A DNA stretch of 64,000 bases from Puniceicoccales bacterium Verruco_01 (lineage in GTDB: Bacteria > Verrucomicrobiota > Verrucomicrobiia > Opitutales > Oceanipulchritudinaceae). This document shows, piece by piece, positions 63,909 to 64,000 of the stretch. The first letter of the stretch is position 1; each line of letters begins with the position of its first letter. Under the pieces are notes generated by a model that was not told the DNA's origin, did not search any database, and was given only the letters and a program-made list of their open reading frames with translations. Location: NCBI GenBank assembly GCA_001604565.1, contig LVBV01000011.1, positions 1 to 64,000 of the forward strand, read 5' to 3'. The translations under genes were made by a program, and so were the position numbers.

Positions 63909-64000
63909 CGGTATTTCTCCTGCGCTTTGTTCCGGCATACTCCCCAATCATGTTGCAGGCAAGCGCCGCTGTGGACTTTTCCGGGGAAAGAGCGCAGAAA

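Overview
The window is GC-rich bacterial chromosome, densely coded, with no phage, plasmid, CRISPR or insertion-sequence genes. A Verrucomicrobiota (PVC-group) host fits best. The support is an exported protein resembling the verrucomicrobial TIGR02597 paralogous family, an aromatic-rich exported neighbour, and the general gene set: a one-chain pyruvate:ferredoxin oxidoreductase, a suf operon without isc, Gram-negative lipid-linked sugar genes, and CheR/CheB with a PAS kinase. The phylum call is an inference. A Gram-negative heterotroph able to live at low oxygen is the safer statement.

Layout. 1-2 kb: start of rplI (minus) and a divergent NtrC-type sigma-54 activator. 2-7.3 kb: a minus-strand operon, Fur-like regulator > sufC > NTF2/SnoaL-like > sufB > conserved unknown > sufD, headed by a perfect 17-bp palindrome. 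7.5-12.8 kb: a GltD-like NAD(P)H/ferredoxin oxidoreductase and pyruvate:ferredoxin oxidoreductase in one transcription unit. 12.9-14.2 kb: a Cys-containing PAS protein and a rhomboid protease. 14.2-25.1 kb: a surface-glycan glycosyltransferase island, with five overlapping or closely packed genes on minus and two large multidomain glycosyltransferases on plus. 25-30 kb: a minus-strand lipid-linked sugar operon (ArnT-like, PAP2, DPM-like, LAB_N) ending in an HDOD-GAF gene. 30-33 kb: metK-ahcY, hairpin cluster, terminator. 33.0-33.4 kb: tRNA-Asn, a GIY-YIG nuclease gene and a broken second tRNA-Asn copy. 33.6-35.7 kb: two exported proteins. 35.8-42.4 kb: FUSC transporter, SprT/YgjP-type protease, mazG, trpC, a disulfide oxidoreductase and a methyltransferase. 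42.5-43.1 kb: a stand-alone three-repeat beta-prism protein with its own promoter and terminator. 43-50 kb: gpmI, CE2 esterase, XRE-PH protein with an apparent frameshift, dCMP deaminase, radC, gatA-gatC. 50-55.4 kb: FMN reductase, unknown exported protein, oligosaccharyltransferase-like GT-C protein, gpsA-panB. 55.6-59.6 kb: cheR-cheB-PAS histidine kinase. 59.6-64 kb: cysE > YacP-like > FKBP, an exported redoxin and nadB.

The genes group into iron-sulfur biogenesis feeding low-potential ferredoxin metabolism, SAM turnover (metK-ahcY), and cell-surface glycan assembly. The most unusual structures are the GIY-YIG/tRNA-Asn tandem, the beta-prism gene, the accessory genes inside the suf operon, the inverted-repeat element between two glycosyltransferases, and an approximately 43-bp interspersed repeat found twice about 30 kb apart. 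Starts were moved from the longest reading frame wherever a ribosome binding site, signal peptide or family N-terminus argued for it. All functional calls rest on reading motifs by eye, without database searches.
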